Below, piece by piece: positions 14,001 to 24,626 of a stretch of DNA of 64,000 nt. The notes beneath the pieces were generated by a model. The model was not told where the DNA came from. It did not search any database and saw only the letters and a program-made list of their open reading frames with translations. How positions within the stretch are numbered: the stretch's first letter is position 1; every line of letters begins with the position of its first letter. The translations under genes and the position numbers were made by a program. Source of the stretch: Tilletiopsis washingtonensis (taxonomy: Eukaryota > Basidiomycota > Exobasidiomycetes > Entylomatales); the NCBI RefSeq assembly GCF_003144115.1, contig NW_020312005.1, positions 554,562 to 618,561 of the forward strand, written 5' to 3'.

Positions 14001-14518
14001 GGTCGAGCACCCGCTGCCGCTGTCCACCAGCGAGCTCGTCGATGCCTTCAGCGACACGCAGTCTGCCGGCAGCACGCCTTCGCGCACGCAGGACCCGACC
14101 TTCCACCACGGCGACCAAGCATCGGCGCAGCAGCAGTCGCAGATGATGTTCAACGGCAACGGCGCGCAGCACTTTGCGCCGCCGAACTCGTCCGACGCGA
14201 ACGGCCAGCTCACGGGCAACCAGATCAACCGCATGTTCGGCCAGACGCCCGGCGGCAGCGGCCAGATGGACTTCTCGCTGCCGAGCGCGGCGGACCTGAC
14301 GCCCATGCTCGGCACGGGCCAGGGCGCCTTTGCAGGCCCCGGCGGCAGCGGCTCGGCGGCGCCGGGCATGTTCGACGACCCCTTCGACACGCTCTTTGCG
14401 CAGCAGCACCTCTGGGCCGACGGTGAGCTGCTCTGCCATGCATGGTGCCTTTGAGGGCTCGCTGACGCTCATGCTTGCAGAATGGTCGATGCCCGACGTG
14501 CCCGGCATGGGCTTCTGA
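11001..14518 (+). CDS. Zn2Cys6 (Gal4-type) fungal transcription factor with fungal-trans domain
   Basis: Exons 11001-11493, 11586-11649, 11705-11767, 11822-12864, 12917-14422 and 14481-14518 encode 1068 residues. The binuclear zinc cluster is complete with spacing C163-x2-C166-x6-C173-x9-C183-x2-C186-x6-C193 (core CDSCRKKKVRC), built from three short exons. A likely coiled linker follows (YCDALEARMERMEQVLAQL). The N-terminus is Gln/Ser/Pro/Gly-rich with poly-Ala, and an acidic run (DEDDEDEEENED) precedes the middle homology region. That region includes ALGIFAVASRYVDDPR and HRRLWWAVYSLDRE followed by GRPVCIQDEDFDVLEP, typical of the fungal-specific regulatory domain. The tail is Gln/Asn/Gly-rich and may activate transcription. 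The target genes cannot be read from the sequence. It is followed 424 bp later by the TAPT1 gene on the same strand. Confidence 0.92.
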
Positions 14519-14942
14519 GAGACCCCTGATCCGCTCGCTATGTCTTTTATTCCTGACTCGACTTTCCACTCTCACTACCGGCTGGCCGCCGGGCGTCGGC
14601 CGCCCGTCACGGCTGTACCATACCTTCCACCTCTCCTCGTCACGATATCTGCTGGCCTGCGTAATGGCAGATGATGATACTGCCGCGGTGCCGCCTTCTG
14701 CGAGTTGAGAGCCTGCTGATGAGGCCTGTCACCTTCGGCAGCGTGAGGCGGATCCTAGGGCGCTCGGATGCGGGGCGTGAGGCGGCAAAGGCGCTTCTGC
14801 ACCCGCTGCTGAGCCGCAGCGAGGGCCGCCTCCACCTGCACGCCTTCGCGCCGCTCTCCATCCACCTCACCACCTCACCCGCGCCCTGTCCTCTGCCAGC
14901 GCCCTCGCGCCTGCTTGCAACGCAGCAGCAGCGCTGCAGCTG
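14519..14942. other. Intergenic region between the transcription factor and TAPT1-type gene
   Basis: These 424 bp contain the 3' flank of the regulator and the upstream region of the next gene on the same strand. The 100 bp before the next ATG are rich in CTCC, CACC and CCTCAC strings. I see no gene or clear regulatory motif. Confidence 0.4.
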
Positions 14943-17900
14943 ATGTCATCAGACCCGCAGCGCGCTGCTCATCCGACGGCCGGCCCGTCCAGTCCTCGCA
15001 CGCCCGGCTCGCGCGGCAGCCAGGATGCTCAGCAGCAGGTCGGGGATGTGTCGCCTCGCACGGCGGTGACAGCGACATCCGCAGCCGGTGCGGCCCACGG
15101 TGCGGAGACAACACCGGCCGCTGAAGGAGCGTCAGAGCCAGCGCATCATCCGCGACGGCGCTCGGTGTCTCCTGATCCCGCAGCGCGCCCTCACAGAGCG
15201 GGCGTGCAGAACGGCCGCGAGGGGCCTGTGCTCGACACCGAGCACGACGACGCGGATGAGATGTGGGAGGATGAGCTGAGCTCAGAGGATGAGGAGGCGG
15301 CGGATGAGACCTGGCACGAAGGTTCGTCATCAGGGGACAGCGCCTCGGGTTCCCGGAGTGACGGCCGGCAGCGGAACGGCTACCGCGACGCTCTGCACCA
15401 GTACCGCAACAGTCGGCGCGCACTGATGCGCAGCGAGAGCTCCAGCCTCGACGGGAGCCAGGAGCTCGACGGCGAATATACTGGCTCGAGCGCCGATACA
15501 TATGTGCCAGGGGACATCTTGGATAGCGACGACGCCACGTCGACTATCCACGCGAGCTCAGACCGCGGCCCGTCGTGGACGAGCGAGGGCGACTGGTCGT
15601 ACTCTGAAGCCAGCTCGGTTGGCACCACGCCGCCACATCGGACACGCCTGCTCAAGCGCGGCCGCTCGCGCGACAGGACTGCCTCTCCAGGCCTGCAGCT
15701 GCCGCTCGATCCGTACGCCCGATCAGCAGAGGCTGCAGACGAGGCGGCTCCAGTGGGCCGGGCGCACGACGTGCTGTTGTCTCCGCTGCACCCGCACGAC
15801 GAGCAGGACCGCCTGCGACCGACGCGTCCGGCTCTGCCGCAAAAGCGTTCATCTGAGAACGCTCGCAGTCCACACTTGCAGACGAACGGTCGCCTACAGC
15901 CAATCACTCCGCCGGATTACGCATCGCGGTCTCGCAGTCCGCGCTCAGCTAGACGGCAGAGAGGCGCCACGTCCAGCGGAGACGACACAGAAGGCTACGC
16001 AAGCGACTCGCCTCGCACGCCCACGGCAGAGCGTCGCCCTTCGCGACTTGAGGACGTCGAGGTCCTACACCTGCACGTGGATGAGACGCCATCGCCGACA
16101 GGCTCGGTGCGGCGTCGCGGCTCGGCGCAGAGCGGGAGAAGGCAGTCGGTCAGCCAGCAGCTTGACTCCTCCTCTCGCCGCGAAAGCTTGTCGTCCCCAG
16201 CCCACATCTCGTCCTCTCCTAGAAGCCGCGACAACAACGGGCCAGCCTCGAGCTCGAGTCGGCGTTCCTCGTCGGACCACTCTCAGCGGAGCCCGGTCGA
16301 CGACCACAACGACGGCAGCGCGGAGCAGGAGCAGATGGCGCAGCCCAGCAGTCTCTGGGACTATCTGCGTGAAGAGGTGCTGGCGACCGACTTTGACAGC
16401 ACGCAGGAGATGAAGTGGGAGCGCGTGACGAACTTCATCGCCATTCCCTTCTGGATGGAGAAGGTGCGCATGGTCCGTGGCCCATGGACCGCTCTTGCTG
16501 ACCCGCCGTGCTGCGCAGATCATCGGCTTTGGCTTTGTCGTCTGCCTCGATTCGTTCCTGTACACCTTCACGATCCTGCCGCTGCGCTTCGCCGTGGCGC
16601 TGTTCACCTTGGTCCGGCATAATGTGGTCTGGGCGCTCGGCGGCCAGAGGCGGCACCTGCACTCCTCGCACAAGTGCGATCTGCTCAAGACGGCGCTCAT
16701 CGTGCTCTCGTGCACGATTCTGTCGCGCATCACCGACGCGAGCAAGATGTACCACAGCGTGCGCGGCCAGGACGTTGTCAAGCTCAGCGTGATCTTCAAC
16801 GTGCTTGAGATCGCCGACCGCCTCTGCTGCAGCTTCGGCCAGGACCTGCTCGACAGCCTCTTCTCGCGCATCACTCTGGCGCGGCGGAAAGACGGGCGGC
16901 AGCCATACCTGCGCCCCGCAGGCTTCTTCCTGCTGTCGCTGGCGTACGTGCTTGCGCACACCTTTGTGCTGTTCTACCAGCTCGTCACGCTCAACGTTGC
17001 CATCAACTCGTACGACAATGCGCTGCTCACGCTGCTGCTCTCGAACCAGTTCGTCGAGATCAAGGGCAGCGTGTTCAAGAAGTTCGAGAAGGAGAACCTT
17101 TTCCAGCTGACGTGCGCGGACATCGTCGAGCGCTTCCAGCTCACGCTCATGCTCTCGGCGATCGGCATGCGCAACCTCATCGAGGTCGCGGGCATCACGG
17201 CGAGCATCGACGGCGGCACCGGCCCGTTGCCGACGAGCTTCACCGTGTTTCCCAGCTTCAACACGCTCGAGACGGTCATCGCGCCTGTCGCCATCGTGCT
17301 CGCGTCGGAGTGCATCGTCGACTGGCTGAAGCATGCCTTCATCACGAAGTTCAACCACATCCGCCCGGCCGTGTACGGCCGCTTCATGGACGTCCTCTGC
17401 CGCGACCTGGTCGTCGCAGGCCCGGCCACGGGACGCTCCTCGTCGTCCGGCACGCGCAAGCACACCTTCGTCGACCAGAGCCCGCTCGTTGCGCGGCGTC
17501 TCGGCTTTGCGGCGCTCCCGCTCGCCTGTCTACTCGTACGCATCACGATGCAGATCCTCGGCATGCTCCGCGATACCAGCCACTACGACGAGTGCGCCGC
17601 GCCGTACCGCCCACCGGCGCGCTTCACCATGGGCCACGGCGTCGCGCAGTTCTTTGCTGCGATCCTCGGCGCTCGCGACCCCGAGAGCGCGGTGAACCAC
17701 GCCGCCGAGGTGGTGGTGCGCAGCGCAGCGTGGATCCTGACAGGGCTAGTGACCTGGGTCTTGTGAGTGCGCTGGACATCGGCTGGAGGCCTCACACTAA
17801 CGACACCAACTCGCAGCCTCGTTGGCCTGAAGCTCATCCTCGGCACCAATCTGGTGAGCTTCGCCTCGCACCGCTACGCCACGATGCAGCAGCGCGAGCG

Positions 17901-18192
17901 CGAGGAGGAGCTCAACGCCCGCGACCGCGCGCCCATTGGAGTGGACCGCGACGAGAAGGTGCGTGCCGTGCGTCACCAGCTGGCCGTCTCACTGCTGACC
18001 TCCGTGCTACAGGCGTACGACGCCAAGATCGCGGAGCTCGTCAACCACAAGGAAGACGACGCCACGCGCATCGGGCTGCACGGCCAGCAGGACCCGGGTG
18101 CCGCGGGCCAGGACAGCAAGAAGAAGGCCGGCCCCATCGGCTCGCTCATGGACGTCAGCCGCTACTCGATGATCAAGAGCCGCATCTGGTAG
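14943..18192 (+). CDS. TAPT1/Emp65 family multi-pass membrane protein
   Basis: Exons 14943-16463, 16519-17762, 17817-17958 and 18013-18192 encode 1028 residues. The first 490 or so residues are a Ser/Arg/Asp-rich, probably disordered region. The conserved family core starts with KWERVTNFIAIPFWMEK and then IIGFGFVVCLDSFLYTFTIL, with several hydrophobic segments, a charged loop (NQFVEIKGSVFKKFEKENLF) and a FITKFNHI motif followed by RPAVYGRFMDVLCRDL. Members of this family (human TAPT1, yeast Emp65) sit in the ER or ciliary-base membrane; yeast Emp65 works with Slp1 in an ER complex that protects some proteins from degradation. That is family knowledge. The last intron (17959-18012, 54 nt) has no in-frame stop, so its removal is a judgement based on its donor GTGCGT, a CTGAC branch site and a CAG acceptor. 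Confidence 0.88.
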
Positions 18193-18271
18193 CGGCTGCC
18201 GCTCGCTTCGCGGCGTCGCTGCCTCCAATCGCCGGCAAGAGCGAGTCCTGCAGGCTGCGGACATCTATAGA

Positions 18272-19472
18272 TTACTGCTGCTTCTTCTGCGCACGCCGCT
18301 GTGCGAGCGTGGCGCTCGGGCTCGGAATCGACTTGCGCCCGCCCACTTTTGTGCTGCTGCTACCGCCGAAGACGCTGGTGGCCTTGGGCGACACGTAGCT
18401 TACTGCGTCGTGCAGCTTTGCCGAGGCCAGGATGGCGAAGAGCATCAGGCCCACGAGGATGCGCGCCTCTCGCGCGGGCAGGTACGCCGTCTCCTTGACG
18501 GCGCCAAAGGCTGCAGGCGAGGCTTCCTCGATGCGCAGCAGGGCGCGGCCGAGGCTGAGCGGCGCCGTGAAGATGGGTGCCGGGCTCTGCTTGCTGGCCC
18601 ACGAGGAGAAGCCCTGCGAGAGCGAGGCGAAGCCCTTGGGCGAGGTCATCGCAGCGAAGAGGGCCGCGACGAGCGCACTCGACCAGATGTCGGGCTGCAG
18701 CAGCAGAGACGGACGCTGTAGCCACGACGGCACGCGCCAACCCCAGTGCGGCGTGTCGAGGCCGAGCAGGCCTATCAGCAGCGGGGCTGCAGAGAGGCAC
18801 GTCAGGCGCCTGGTGTGCGATCTGATCTCGGCTGCACTCACTGCCACCGCCGATAAGGAAGCCGATGAGCACGGTCGCAAAGCCGCTCGACGCGATGGCC
18901 GGGTCGGGGTGGCTGCGCACGGCCTGCACGCCCAGCACTGCGATGCCCTCTGACCGGCAGAGGGCGTCGACGGCCGAGCAGTAGAGGTGAATCCTGAGGA
19001 CGAGCGCGTCAGCGGCGCGCCACCAGCATCGGCGAAGCATGCTGCCTCGTCCAAGGCCTCTGCCGTGCCTTGCGAATCGCACCACTCACGCCAGAGCTCC
19101 GCCACGCGTCTTCTGCGCCTCGAGCAGTCTCCCGCCCATGCCCGTCACATCGAGCAACACATGCACCGCCGAGTAGAGCACGATCGTGCGCGGCGCCAGC
19201 AGGATGGGGTTGGGCTTGCTGAGCAGCACGCAGACGACGGAGAGGCTGCCGAAGAGCAGCAGCAGGTTGAGCGCCGTCGAGACGAGCAGCGAGGGCCGCG
19301 CCTTCTGGCCCACGGAGCGGGCGCCGATGGAGCAGCGCACGGCGTGCGCGACAGTCAGCGGCGCCAGCAGCACGTACGAGCCGCGCGGCACGGCCAGCGC
19401 CTCGGCGTGGCTGGCGAGCAGCGCGAGGAGCGGCGACCGCAGCGCGGCGGGCCCAATGTCTGCCAGCGGCAT
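18272..19472 (-). CDS. Multi-pass membrane protein, TRIC-channel-like (tentative)
   Basis: Exons 19472-19090, 18993-18842 and 18786-18272 on the minus strand encode 349 residues. The exon phases agree, with GTGAGT donors and a CTGAC site before each acceptor. At least six hydrophobic segments are visible, including LLVSTALNLLLLFGSLSVVC, FATVLIGFLIGGG and DIWSSALVAALFAAMTS. The order of a conserved acidic helix (VDALCRSEGIAVLGVQAVR), a HPDPAIA loop and a Gly-rich FLIGGG segment resembles trimeric intracellular cation (TRIC) channels, which sit in ER-type membranes. I judge this from memory of the family pattern, not from a search, so an unrelated fungal membrane family is equally possible. The C-terminus is a basic Lys/Arg/Gln tail ending AQKKQQ, resembling ER-retained proteins. 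It is tail-to-tail with the TAPT1-type gene, 79 bp apart. Confidence 0.6.
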
Positions 19473-20868
19473 GTTGAGAAGGTGTGGGAGATGGAAAGGA
19501 CGTCGGCGCGAGAGCGAGATTCGACATCGGCCGCAGCAGCGCGCTCGGGACTCGGCAGTCCTCTCGCGCTCGCCGCCGGCCGCAACCCAAACCGCTCGCA
19601 GCACCGTCCAACTGCCAACGAGGATTCAGCAATGAACAGCGTGTAATGACGGCGAGGACGAGCAAGTTCTGAGCAGACGAGACGACGAGACGACCGCGAG
19701 CAGGCCACGTCCGATCGGGCGGCTCGGCGCGAAGACGGGCCGAGCGTGGGGACGCCCCGAGTGACCGGCTCGCCCGCCTTTCGCCGCAGCTGCAGGCCCT
19801 CACGCGTCAAGGCTCGGCATCGGCCTGGCGTCACCTTGGCGAGGTCGGCCAGACCTGCCGATCATCCCTGCGGCTGCGCTGAGCGGCTTGCGCTGCTTCT
19901 GCCACGGCATGTGTCATGGGAGGAGCACATGGGGCCGCGGCGGAACTCGGCTTCGTCCGCAGCGCCGACTTTCCACGCGCTCTCCTCACCCTCCACGGCG
20001 GGGCTCCTCGCAGGCGAGCGCATCAGCCGCTGCGCCGGAGTTTCGGCCTGACTCCGACGCACCTTCGCAAGCGCAGCACGCTCTCTTCTCCGTGAACGGT
20101 GCCGACTTGCTCTGGGCCGCACCCATGCCGGTGCCGCAGCTGCAGCTGCAGGCGTGGGCTCGACTCACCTGCGCTGCGCATGACCGCCGGGCGCTGCCGG
20201 CGAGGTTCGGGCATGCGGAGTGGCCGCCATCTCTTGCGGCGCCGAGAGCCATCGCCGAGCAGTTCGCGAGCGTCGTGCTGGTGGCCGCGCGTGCCCCGTG
20301 CGCGCGTGAGAAGAAAGCAGGGATGCGCACACTGGCGGCGTGCCGAGACGCCGCGGCTGCGTCATGGCGCCGCTGCGCTCGTATGCTGTACCCCGCACCT
20401 GCCGCGGCAGAGCAGCGAGAGAGCAGAGGCAGCCCTCACGCCGCAGCCGCAGCCGTCAAATCTTCCAGCCCTGCAGCTGGCGGAGCAGCGCTCGGCCTGC
20501 ATGCTGGGCTGTGAGTCGGTGCGGGCGCTGGCTTGACGGCGGGGGACCCGGCTTGGTGACAGCCAGGCGTGGCCCGCCGTTGAGCCGCCGCAGTCAGGCA
20601 CCCGCGGCTGCGAGACCGGGCTGCTGTGCTGCATGCTGCAAAGCGCTCTCTTTGCAGCCCGGCACGGGACCTGTGCTCGGCCCGACTCCACTCGCTCTGA
20701 CTCTGCCTCTCTCCGCAAGGCAGCCGCAGCGCTGCGCTGCGAGCGAGGCAACCGCGACGCGAGGCGCGCCGCCGAGTTCACTTCCGCCGCCCCGCGCCCT
20801 TCCTTCCCTCCATCACCCCGGACTCGCCCCGCGTAGCCCTCCATCCACCACACCCCTCGTCCGCAGCC
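19473..20868. promoter_or_regulatory. Divergent intergenic region between the TRIC-like gene and the MBOAT gene
   Basis: These 1.4 kb hold both upstream regions. Long frames such as those at 19888-20514 or 20362-21012 show no domain, have unusual composition and overlap each other on both strands, so I do not call them. Near 20790-20868 the plus strand is CT/CA-rich ahead of the MBOAT start. No other structure was seen. Confidence 0.4.
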
Positions 20869-22934
20869 ATGCAGGCGATCACTGACAAGCTCAAGGGCAC
20901 GACGGCGCGTGAGTGGGCAGTGCGCGCTGTGGCAGCGGCTGGGCATGCGAGATGCGCACCTCCACCTGAGAGCGCGCCGGCTTGCGGCGCGCAAGTGTCG
21001 CTCACGGCACACACAGCATGCTCACACACACGCCCTGCCAGAGGCCCTCGGCCAGCGCCAGTACAACAGCTGGGGCATGCCGCTCTTCCACACGGACCCG
21101 CTGCTCGACCTCGCGCGCAAGGCGGGCTTCAAGGTCGTCGAGTACGACCTGCCGCCCTATCCGCTCGTCACCGCCGGCTGGCAGGCGCTCTCGACGCTCG
21201 GCTTCATGGTCGGCACCACGGTGCTCTCCTATGTGCTCTACTACACCGTCGGCAAGACGTACGCGGCGCGCGTCGGCTGCGTCGGCCTCGTCTCGGCCAT
21301 TCTGCTCGCCTGGCCCGTGTTCGCGGGCCGCTCGGGCTGCATGATGCTCGACTTCTGGCGCCCGGTGCGTGCTGTGTGAAGCATCGCCCTGGTGCACGTA
21401 CTAACGCATGAGCTTGTGTGCAGGCTCTGGGCTTCCGCTCTGCACTGCGTGAGTCGAGACGTAGCCACAGGCCACGCAGCGCAGTCTCACCGCCCTGCCC
21501 ATCCAGTCGTCTACGACATCTTCTGCATCCGCACGCGCGAGGAGGTCGACAACTGGAGCTTCGCGCGCTTTTTCTGCGGCCTCTGGGCCTTCCCGATGTG
21601 CGTGCATGCGCACGCGCGGCGTGGCTGCGTAGCTGACGGCGTGCACGCTCCGCAGGGAGGAGGAGGACATCGCTGAGCGCGAGAAGCGCGAGGGCTTCAA
21701 GCGCAACGCGCGCTGGGAGAACATGAAGGGCTACCCGAAGGTCTTCATTGAGGGCATCATCTTCCTTGGCACGCTCTACATCCTGCCGCCGTACGCGATC
21801 GCGCAGACGATGAGCCAGCTGCAGTACCACCTGTACTGCGACGCCATGGGCATCTCGGTGAGCGCAGCTGCGGGCTCGCCGCAAGAGCGCGATGCTGACT
21901 GCCGCACGCCAGATCCTGATGGCGCTGGCGCTCTTCGGCGACGGCCTGCTCAAGGGCATGGGCATCATCCTTGGCATTGAGATGCAGGACATGTTGTGCG
22001 TACCCGCTGCGGCCCGTGCGCCGCGCTGTCCTGTTCACGCTGACGCTTCTCCGCCCTAGCGAGTCGCCGCTGAGCACGATCAACATCCGCCTCTTCTGGT
22101 CGCACTGGAACCGCGCCATCGCCGCGGTGTTCCACCGCGTCATCTTTGCGGGCGGCAAGAAGAAGGCTGCCAGCAAGCAGAAGGCCGCCGCGAGCAAGCG
22201 CGTCGCGCAGCTCGCGCAGGAGAAGCGCAGCCACCTCGACCACCTCTCCGAGACCGAGGCCGAGACGAGCCGCACGGACGACGAGGACGGCGGCGCCCGC
22301 GCGCGCAAGAGCGGCCTCAAGATGACGTCGAGCAAGCAGGCCGAGGCGCCCAAGAAGAGCTCCGCCGCCAGCAAGCCGCCGGCGAAGAAGTCGAGCTTCC
22401 TGCCCAAGGCGGCCGCTGCCATCGTGACCTTTGGCATGAGCGGCATCTTCCACGAGCACATCACGTACAACACGATGGGCATCGCAGACGGCCTCAACGT
22501 GAGTCAGGCGGGCGCCTCAGCGGCGGCCAGTGCTCACGCTGCCCTTGCCGCAGTTCCTCTTCTTCCTCGCCAACGGTGTTGCTACGTGGGTAGCGTACGT
22601 GCGCTGCACCGCTGTGCCTGTCTGACATCTCTGCCCCGCAGCGTCGCCTCGACCTGGTTCCGCCGCACCTACCCCGAGCTGAACGCCAAGATCCCGACGC
22701 TGGTGGCCGTGCTGATGCTGCACACCTTCTTCCTCGCCGTGATCCCGCTGTGTGAGTGGCCCCGCCGGCTGCAAGCGCCGCCTCGCTCACGCGCTGACCC
22801 CCGCCGCAGTCTGCACGGTCTTCATCAAGAGCGAGTTCTTCATCCAGATGGAGTCGCTCAAGTGGCACCTGCTGCCCGTCGCCAACGCCAAGCGCGGCGC
22901 CTTCATCTACCTCTTCGGCCAGCCGCCGAAGTAA
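20869..22934 (+). CDS. MBOAT acyltransferase, wax-synthase-domain type
   Basis: The ten exons are 20869-20908, 21042-21364, 21424-21448, 21507-21597, 21656-21857, 21913-21995, 22060-22498, 22554-22594, 22642-22751 and 22810-22934, giving 492 residues. Splice phases agree throughout; exon 3 is only 25 nt. Many hydrophobic segments are present. The family marks are RLFWSHWNRAIAAVFHRVIF, the wax synthase and MBOAT counterpart of the RxFWGxxWHQ region, and FGMSGIFHE with the likely catalytic His in a late membrane segment. Between them lies a charged Lys/Ala/Ser-rich insert of roughly 85 residues. Such enzymes move an acyl chain from acyl-CoA to an alcohol or sterol at the ER membrane. In fungi, relatives also decorate secondary metabolites. 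The substrate is not determined. Confidence 0.82.
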
Positions 22935-23151
22935 TTATCCCCCCTCTGCTCCGCCGAGCCGAGCCGCGACGCCCCGCAGCTGCTGCCGTGCAGAGGCAGC
23001 CCGAACCCGCAAATTACCCCTCTTCCTTCTCCGCTCCCTCTTTGGTGCACCATCTACGCCCACCTGCTCTCTTGTCTCCTCATTCCCCTTGCCATGCACA
23101 GCACTGTGCCTCACGCATCTGATCCGCGAAATGGGTATTGCTGGTCGCCGG

Positions 23152-24415
23152 CTAGTAGCGCACGCCGATGCCCGCCTCGTACGCCGTCCCTGTGCCGTTG
23201 GCCGGCGCGGCCGTCGAGTCCATGCGCTTCCGGTACTCGATCTTCTCGACCTTGACGTCGCCGTCGATGAGCTGGTAGACGTACGTCACCACGACGGCGC
23301 CCTGGATGTCGAGCACTGCGCCGGCGAGGCGTGAGCACCGGCGTGGCACACCGCTGCTCAGGACACTCACATGCGAAGCTCGGCACCGGTCCAGCGGCCG
23401 CCTTGGGCTCTGCCGGCGGCGCAGCGGGTGTGGCCGCATCCTTCTTCTCTTCTGCCTTCGCCGCGCCCGTCGCAGCAGCGGTGGCCTTGGTGTCCTCCTT
23501 TGCCGGTGCATCCTTCGCGCTGCCTGACCCCTTGGCATCTGCATCACTCGCCTCTGCCTTGGCTGCCGGCGCCTCGGCGCTCTTCTCGTCCTTGGCAGCG
23601 CCCTCCTTCTTCTTTGCATCTGCCTCCGCCTTCTCCGCCTCCGCCGCCTCATCAGCCGCGTCGCGGATCGGCCAAACGGCGCTCCATGCGCCTGTCGCGC
23701 TGCCGGGGTTGACGAAGAAGCGCCCGCCGCTCTCAAAGGCCTCGAAGCGGTGCGTGTGCCCGCTCAGCAGGATGTCGGCGTCCATCGCCCGTGCCAGCCC
23801 CGCGAGCGCATCTGCATCGCCTGCTGGCACTACCTGGTGACCATGCAGCACGCCGATCCGCAGCGGTGGGTGGTGTAGCAGGAGCGAGGTCGGAAAGTGT
23901 GGGTTCTGCGGCAGCAGTGACGGCAAGTCAGCAGTCCGTTGCCTTTGACCGGGTCGCCAGGCCTAGTGCGGAACACCACTGCTTCTCTGCAGCACAAGAG
24001 CGATAGCGTTTGCCAGCGTCGGCGCTGTGGTGCGCGGCGTGCACCACCTCGAAGCCGCGGCATGCCTCGCCCACTCTTCCCATCTCCTCAACCCGCGACT
24101 CGGCTCTCCAGGCCACGCCGGGCGTCATCCTCCTCGCGATGCGCACTCACCTCGTCATAGTCGCCGCGCACCACGTGCACATCGCCCGCGACGGTGCGCA
24201 GGTAGTCGTACGTCTCCTTGTCACACACGTTGCCGGTGCAGATGATCTGCTGGATCTTGCCGGGCACGAGGAGCTTGCGGAACTTGGCCGGCAAGTCGTG
24301 TGCGCGGAAGGGCAGATGCAGATCGCCTGGCAGCGCTCGCATCAGCAAAAGGGACTGCCGCGATCGATCGCGGACCGAGCGTGGACAGCGACGCACCAAT
24401 GACCAGCACAAGCAT
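23152..24415 (-). CDS. VPS29: VPS29, retromer subunit with a large charged insertion
   Basis: Exons 24415-24397 (19 nt), 24326-24151, 23905-23371 and 23315-23152 on the minus strand encode 297 residues. The fold is metallophosphoesterase-like: [19 protein letters not shown] at the start, [23 protein letters not shown], then [22 protein letters not shown] and [11 protein letters not shown]. The C-terminus ([16 protein letters not shown] and on) is also typical. Vps29 binds Vps35 in the retromer, which sorts cargo from endosomes back to the Golgi or plasma membrane. Human Vps29 is about 182 residues. Here about 90 residues rich in Ala, Lys, Glu and Asp (roughly 147-236) are inserted between [14 protein letters not shown] and PSFALLDIQ. 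Intron 3 is long for this window (245 nt). It shares a 211-bp divergent upstream region with MSH4. Confidence 0.93.
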
Positions 24416-24626
24416 GATGAGAGAGAGGGGAGTGGCAGTCGTGAAGCAGGGCTGCGCGCACGGACGCGCCGCGCCTGAGCTGCACAGCCGCCGCGCGCCA
24501 GTGGGCCACGCTACGCCGCGCCCGGCTGCGGCCTGCCTCCCGACCGCCATCATCCTCCCGCTGCGCTCGCTCGGCCACTACGCTGTCGCTGCTCTCTCGC
24601 TCCCCTCTGCCCCTGACAGCCGCAGT
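24416..24626. promoter_or_regulatory. Short bidirectional upstream region VPS29/MSH4
   Basis: Only 211 bp separate the two start codons, which read away from each other, so core promoter elements of a constitutive trafficking gene and a meiosis gene are side by side. The 50 bp before the MSH4 ATG are CT-rich. I see no TATA box. A meiosis-specific element was looked for by eye but none could be claimed. Confidence 0.5.
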
